In this document: piece by piece, positions 5,157 through 8,881 of the stretch
Layout: every line of letters starts with the position of its first letter
Numbering within the stretch: the stretch's first letter is position 1
From: Bacillota bacterium
Lineage (GTDB): Bacteria; Bacillota; UBA4882; UBA10575
Assembly: GCA_003511465.1 (NCBI GenBank)
Contig: DOID01000066.1
Location: forward strand, 33,627 to 42,507
Direction: 5' to 3'
Length of the DNA: 8,881 bases
Translations under genes and position numbers: made by a program
Notes under the pieces: model-generated
What the model saw: only the letters and a program-made list of their open reading frames with translations
The model's database searches: none
Told to the model about the DNA's origin: nothing

Positions 5157-7256
5157 TCAGCGCTCCCCACTTTGTTCAGGGGAAGGCGGAAAGACCATAT
5201 ACTCGGCGCTTAAATAATCGGTGCGGTGCGAGGAGAGCGTCTCCAGAAAAGCAGCGAAGTTGGGAACATTCTTTTTACTCTGATAGTTGAACCGTCCGTT
5301 CCGCCATTGAAAACTATAGACCGCTCCGTCTTGATTATTCTGTCCTTCCCGGACAAATCCATATAACCATACTTCACCGTTGATGGCCGAGAGCTGTAGA
5401 TCTTCATAGACAAAATCGATATCATGCGCCCTTTTCCACCCAGTTTCCTGTTTCGAAAACATTTCCAAGCGTAGTTTACGGCTGCGTGTTTTTAAGTCAT
5501 ACTCCCGGTTGAGAAAAATAATCTCCGCTTCCCGCCCTTCCACCAGATCGGCGAGGTAGACGCCACTAGGCGGATTCCCCTCGCCCAGGTTGGAAAGGAT
5601 CGGGCCTAGCGCTTGCCATTGTAACCCATTCTCTTGTTTGAGTAAACCCACCCTATACTGCGGCCAACCCCAAAGGTCATCGTCGGTCCGGAGGAGGAGC
5701 AGCGCTTCCTGTTTACCGTTGCGGTCTAAATCTTGTACCACCCAATGATGGATCCGGAAAGGAGTTAAATATTTAAAGATATAATCTTCAAGTGTTCCGT
5801 TAAAATCAAGCTCGGGTAGACGGTTGGCAAAAGGATCTTTCTTTTCATGAAAGGTACGGAACAGTAAATACTCATATCCGAGGGTACTCCAGACCGGTTC
5901 CTCGATATGGTAATATCCCCCTTTATAACTTCCGGTCGTCAATAAATCTTCCCGCTGTGGGGTAAAAGCGCCAAATTCTCCATAAGCTCCTTTCAGCGCA
6001 GCGCCAAAAACTTTAGTTCTAAGCAGCCCGGTACCCTTATCCAGATCAGCGGTGATCACCCGGTAAGTGAGCGCCCGATTTTCATAGCATTCCAGGAACT
6101 GCAGATGCCAATTGGCGTTAAAGACCGCCGCTGCCTTTAAAAATAGCCCGTTATTGTTTAATATGGAGAATTTTAGAGAGGGAAGCTCGGCGCCATTCCC
6201 CAAAAAAGCCAGGTGATTAAGGCCTTTCCCGGGTAAAATATAGACTGATTTATATAAATAGCCTTCCTGATCCCGAGCCCGACCATATGCTTGGAACGGT
6301 AACGGGACCAAACGATAACGTGCCCGTTCAAAATCCCAGTCGGCCAGCGCCGCCTGGATCAATATTTTACTGGGACTCTCGGCGCAGGGAATCAAATAAG
6401 TAAAAACATATTCATCTTCCACATCATCATCTAACGCCGAGTTTACTTCCCACTCTAGCAAGTTGGCATTCCCCGGTAATAATGGAAGGATCGCCCGTTC
6501 TCCGACGGGGATCTCAGCCAGTTTATTTAGGGAATTTCCCCAGCATAACGAGGTACGTTCTTCTTTTGCCGCCGACCCAAACAACACCGGGCGTTGGCGG
6601 GAGCGGGCAAAATGCCGATAGTCTTCCCGCGTCATTTGATAGGCTTCCGCCCCACCCTTGAGTTGGTGATCACGCAGATCCCAAATCCGGCTGGTAATGG
6701 TCAAGAGATCACTACTGCTTTTTCCGTCAAGATAACTTACTTCATGGACGACATATTGACCTTCGTAATCCATTAATTGCAGATCATACTGACCGCGAGC
6801 AGTAAACACCCCTTGATAACAGTTGTTTTTATACTTATGCATCGTCAACTCGGCAAAGGAAGAACCCTCCGGTTGAAAGATGGTCCAGAACTCCAAGATG
6901 CCATCGCCATCTAAATCATCAATCTGAAGGATCCGGTAAGTGTATCCGGTCTCCCCGGCCTTCACCTTCCCGCCGCTTCCGCGGTTTGCCTTCCCCAGAT
7001 TTATGTAATAGGTCTCTTGGTAGCGTCCATCAATCAGATCGAGTAACGTCAAAGCATAATTATCCTGGAGCGCATAAAGCACCAGATACTCAACGTCCGT
7101 ATCCAAATCAAACTCGGCTAACGCAAAACACTGCACAATATTGGCGCCCAGCGGTAAATAATTCAGGAGATCGCTATTGGCTTGCGCCATAAAGGGGGAA
7201 AGTATAATAAATAGTAAAACTAGGCAAAAAAATAGAACACACCGGGCTTTTCTCAT
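5157..7256 (-). CDS. Exported protein of unknown function with FG-GAP/VCBS-like DxDxDG motifs
   Basis: I do not recognise this 699-residue protein. It starts with a clear signal peptide: a basic MRKAR end, a hydrophobic core of about 15 residues and an AQA site suggesting cleavage after residue 26. No cell-wall anchor, lipobox or second membrane segment is seen, so it is likely released or loosely held outside. Calcium-loop-like motifs recur: DLDTD at 50-54, DLDGDGILE at 114-122, DDDVEDE at 276-282 and DLDRNGKQE at 509-517. Each is followed by a hydrophobic strand such as EFWTIFQ or EALLLLR. This is the pattern of FG-GAP/VCBS repeats in beta-propellers, but the copies are few and uneven. Aromatic residues are plentiful. 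A GGAGGG site 9 bases before the ATG supports the start. It lies 86 bp after tyrS, whose terminator intervenes, and 36 bp before rsmI. A sigma-H-like promoter candidate precedes it. Confidence 0.85.
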   Translation of the reverse strand: MRKARCVLFFCLVLLFIILSPFMAQANSDLLNYLPLGANIVQCFALAEFDLDTDVEYLVLYALQDNYALTLLDLIDGRYQETYYINLGKANRGSGGKVKAGETGYTYRILQIDDLDGDGILEFWTIFQPEGSSFAELTMHKYKNNCYQGVFTARGQYDLQLMDYEGQYVVHEVSYLDGKSSSDLLTITSRIWDLRDHQLKGGAEAYQMTREDYRHFARSRQRPVLFGSAAKEERTSLCWGNSLNKLAEIPVGERAILPLLPGNANLLEWEVNSALDDDVEDEYVFTYLIPCAESPSKILIQAALADWDFERARYRLVPLPFQAYGRARDQEGYLYKSVYILPGKGLNHLAFLGNGAELPSLKFSILNNNGLFLKAAAVFNANWHLQFLECYENRALTYRVITADLDKGTGLLRTKVFGAALKGAYGEFGAFTPQREDLLTTGSYKGGYYHIEEPVWSTLGYEYLLFRTFHEKKDPFANRLPELDFNGTLEDYIFKYLTPFRIHHWVVQDLDRNGKQEALLLLRTDDDLWGWPQYRVGLLKQENGLQWQALGPILSNLGEGNPPSGVYLADLVEGREAEIIFLNREYDLKTRSRKLRLEMFSKQETGWKRAHDIDFVYEDLQLSAINGEVWLYGFVREGQNNQDGAVYSFQWRNGRFNYQSKKNVPNFAAFLETLSSHRTDYLSAEYMVFPPSPEQSGER

Positions 7257-7280
7257 TAGAGTAATCCCTCCTTCCTTCTT

Positions 7281-7309
7281 TTATTCCACATTCTTACGGA
7301 ACATCCTTT
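7281..7309 (-). promoter_or_regulatory. Candidate sigma-H-type promoter for the exported-protein gene
   Basis: Reading the minus strand, AAAGGATGT (7309-7301), 11 bases, then GTGGAATAA (7289-7281) match the sigma-H consensus RnAGGAwWW-N11/12-RnnGAATww at all defined positions but one. It lies between the tyrS terminator and the Shine-Dalgarno, where a promoter is needed, and I found no good sigma-A pair there. The start would be near 7275, leaving a very short leader of about 20 bases. This is inference from a short motif. Confidence 0.35.
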
Positions 7310-7319
7310 TCATGAAAGT

Positions 7320-7346
7320 AAAAAATAGAGGCCGGATGGCCCCTAT
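7320..7346 (-). terminator. Intrinsic terminator of tyrS, overlapping its stop codon
   Basis: On the minus strand ATAGGGGCC and GGCCTCTAT form a 9-bp stem with one G-U pair and a 4-base loop, followed by a run of T residues. The tyrS stop codon TAG is inside the left arm. It should separate tyrS from the exported-protein gene, although read-through is possible. Confidence 0.88.
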
Positions 7347-8572
7347 TTAAACTCCACTTTATGGAAGACTTTCTTTCCTTTTTGTAAAAGCAAGCCGTTA
7401 CTACCGTAATCGGCGGGGTTAATGATCAGCCCAACCTCAGTTACCGGTTGCTTTTCCAACTGCAATCCCCCTTGGTCGATCAGGCGCCTTCCTTCTTTTT
7501 TGGAAGAGGCTAATTTTGTCAGCACTAACAGGTCAAGGAGGGAAATCCCCTCTGGGTAAGCCGCCTTTTCCACACTGGTCACCGGCAAAGCGCCGCCGCC
7601 CGCCGCCCCGTCCTCAAAGAGACGTTCGGCGGTTTTTTCCGCTTTTCTTGCTTCTTCTTCCCCATGGGCCAGCTTGGTGGCTTCAAAGGCTAAAATCTTT
7701 TTGGCTTCATTAATTTCCCGATCTTGTAAGGCCCCCAACCTGCGGACTTCGTCCATGGGTAAAAAGGTAAAATACGCAAGGAAGCGTTCGACATCAGCAT
7801 CATGGGTGTTCCGCCAGTACTGGTAAAAGGCAAAAGGTTCGGTTTTTGCCGGATCTAGCCAAACGGCACCGGCTTCTGTCTTCCCCATCTTCTTACCGCT
7901 GGCCGTAGTAAGGAGCGGCCATGTTAAACCGAATGCCGCTTTCCCTTCCAACCGTCGGATCAGATCGGCCCCGGCTAAGATATTCGACCACTGGTCGTCG
8001 CCGCCCATCTGTAAAACACAGCCATATTTCCGGTTCAGGAGCAGAAAATCATAGGCTTGCAGCAACATATAGTTAAATTCAATAAAGGATAATCCCCGCT
8101 CCATCCGGGCCCGGAAACACTCAGCCGTAAGCATCCTGTTGACGGAAAATTGTGAACCGATCTCTCGTAAAAACTCAATATAATTTAGGGGAAGGATCCA
8201 ATCGGCGTTATTAACCAGTACGGCCTGGTCATCACCGAAATTCAAGTAATTCCCCAGCTGTTTTTTGATCTTATTTGCATTCTGGTTAATTACTTCCGGG
8301 GAAAGGATCTGCCGTAATTCCGTCCGTCCACTGGGATCCCCAATCATCACCGTACCGCCTCCCACCAATGCCATGGGCTGGTGACCGGTTCTTTGGAGAT
8401 GGGCCAAAGCCATAATCCCCATCAAATGTCCTACGTGTAGGCTATCGGCGGTTGGATCAAAACCGACATACGCCGTGACTTTTCTCGTAGCTAGGGTCTG
8501 ACGTAGTTCGTCCTCATGGGTAACCTGTTTAAAAAAACCTCTCTCTTGAAAAACATCTAATGCATTGGTCAT
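7343..8572 (-). CDS. tyrS: Tyrosyl-tRNA synthetase
   Basis: A 409-residue class I synthetase, usual length, that charges tRNA-Tyr with tyrosine in the cytosol. The HIGH-like motif HVGH is at 46-49 within YVGFDPTADSLHVGH. Substrate-pocket segments are YMLLQAYD at 168-175 and QMGGDDQWSN at 188-197. The KMSKS loop reads KMGKT at 228-232, a normal TyrS variant. An S4-type RNA-binding domain fills about residues 345-409 (LLVLTKLASSKKEGRRLIDQ at its start). The chosen ATG has AGGAGGG 8 bases upstream; a reading that starts 14 residues earlier runs into the T-box terminator and is rejected. It belongs to the long-known TyrS type rather than TyrZ as far as the motifs show. Its own promoter, T-box and terminator make it a single-gene unit. 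Confidence 0.97.
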   Translation of the reverse strand: MTNALDVFQERGFFKQVTHEDELRQTLATRKVTAYVGFDPTADSLHVGHLMGIMALAHLQRTGHQPMALVGGGTVMIGDPSGRTELRQILSPEVINQNANKIKKQLGNYLNFGDDQAVLVNNADWILPLNYIEFLREIGSQFSVNRMLTAECFRARMERGLSFIEFNYMLLQAYDFLLLNRKYGCVLQMGGDDQWSNILAGADLIRRLEGKAAFGLTWPLLTTASGKKMGKTEAGAVWLDPAKTEPFAFYQYWRNTHDADVERFLAYFTFLPMDEVRRLGALQDREINEAKKILAFEATKLAHGEEEARKAEKTAERLFEDGAAGGGALPVTSVEKAAYPEGISLLDLLVLTKLASSKKEGRRLIDQGGLQLEKQPVTEVGLIINPADYGSNGLLLQKGKKVFHKVEFK

Positions 8573-8593
8573 AATTGACTCCCTCCTGTAAAA

Positions 8594-8627
8594 TAAAAAA
8601 ACTCTCCATCCCAAAAGGGACGAGAGT
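8594..8627 (-). terminator. Intrinsic terminator of the tyrS T-box
   Basis: ACTCTC-GTCCC and GGGAT-GGAGAGT (minus strand) form a stem with a small internal bulge and a loop of four T residues, followed by seven T residues. It lies 14-20 bases before the tyrS Shine-Dalgarno and is the OFF state of the T-box. Confidence 0.9.
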
Positions 8628-8837
8628 TTACTCGCGGTACCACCCTACTTGCCACGCTTTAGCGTGACCACTCCTTTGTTAACGGCTGACGCCGGAAAAC
8701 TCTACTTTTACCTTCAAGCTTTCCTCTCCCGGGGGTAACTTCGAACCACGGTTGCACCGGTTTGCACCAACCACCGGCTCTCTGTTGCCAACCACTGGAT
8801 CCTACTTCACCCGTTCCTCGAGTTTAAGATAGAATTT
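8594..8837 (-). promoter_or_regulatory. T-box riboswitch, Tyr-specific, upstream of tyrS
   Basis: The minus strand shows a classic T-box leader. Stem I has AGAGAGCCGG and GGTTGGTG (AGAGA and GNUG motifs). A specifier loop GAAGT-TAC-CCCC has UAC at 8737-8735, a tyrosine codon that fits the gene. The T-box AGGGTGGTACCGCG lies at 8646-8633, then a terminator. UGGU in the T-box pairs with an ACCA tRNA end, as expected for tRNA-Tyr. By known mechanism uncharged tRNA-Tyr prevents termination and raises tyrS expression. The 5' limit is set by the predicted start site. Confidence 0.95.
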
Positions 8838-8843
8838 TGCTTC

Positions 8844-8872
8844 ATAATACCACGGGGAAAATCCTTTGTCAA
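8844..8872 (-). promoter_or_regulatory. Sigma-A-type promoter of tyrS
   Basis: A perfect -35 TTGACA (8872-8867), an exact 17-base spacer and TATTAT (8849-8844) form a near-consensus vegetative promoter. The predicted start near 8837 is just upstream of the T-box Stem I. A strong constitutive promoter with attenuation control downstream is the usual T-box design. Confidence 0.88.
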
Positions 8873-8881
8873 TTGCTTTAT

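Noticed and set aside
5140..5164. AGCGCT...AGCGCT inverted repeat between the exported-protein gene and rsmI as a terminator
   Set aside because: The stem is only about 6 bp with a bulge and no T-run follows in the direction of transcription, so it does not look like a terminator. Co-transcription remains possible.
7308..7317. TTTCATGAAA palindrome after the tyrS terminator as an operator
   Set aside because: At ten bases it is too short and AT-rich to stand out from chance, and it has no second copy nearby.
8573..8614. Longer TyrS start 14 codons upstream
   Set aside because: It would lie in the T-box terminator stem and poly-T run and has no ribosome site. The ATG at 8572 has AGGAGGG at proper spacing.

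Overview
The window looks like a chromosomal stretch of an endospore-forming, low-to-mid GC Bacillota (Clostridia or a related class). Three things point there. Two aminoacyl-tRNA synthetase genes carry T-box leaders. An AbrB-type transition-state regulator is nearly identical at its N-terminus to the Bacillus/Clostridium proteins. The metG-tatD order with abrB and rsmI beside it is typical of this phylum. Genus or species cannot be named from the sequence alone. There is no phage, IS element, CRISPR array, tRNA or rRNA that I can support.

Layout, left to right. Positions 1-71 hold no recognisable gene. A minus-strand operon follows: metG (1463-3433, methionyl-tRNA synthetase), tatD (690-1466, overlapping metG by 4 bp) and a TatD-associated radical SAM protein (72-665). 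It is driven by a sigma-A-type promoter at about 3821-3850 and a long T-box leader whose specifier reads AUG (Met). Diverging from it is abrB (3968-4216, plus strand), with its own strong sigma-A-type promoter and a perfect Spo0A-box core just downstream of the likely transcription start. abrB converges on rsmI (4272-5120, minus) across a shared bidirectional terminator. Upstream of rsmI, in the same direction, is a 699-residue exported protein of unknown function (5157-7256). Next comes tyrS (7343-8572, minus), with its own terminator, a T-box leader with a UAC (Tyr) specifier and a textbook sigma-A-type promoter at the right edge.

How the parts may work together. metG and tyrS are housekeeping translation genes controlled by uncharged tRNA-Met and tRNA-Tyr. 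RsmI methylates 16S rRNA in the decoding region. AbrB is the growth-phase regulator, and the Spo0A-box core in its leader suggests the classical Spo0A-represses-abrB circuit. The exported 699-aa protein has a sigma-H-like promoter candidate just after the tyrS terminator. If real, this would place it under stationary-phase or sporulation-onset control and make it the most interesting unknown in an otherwise conserved region. I do not see a complete novel multi-gene system here; the leads are the exported protein and the regulatory sites.
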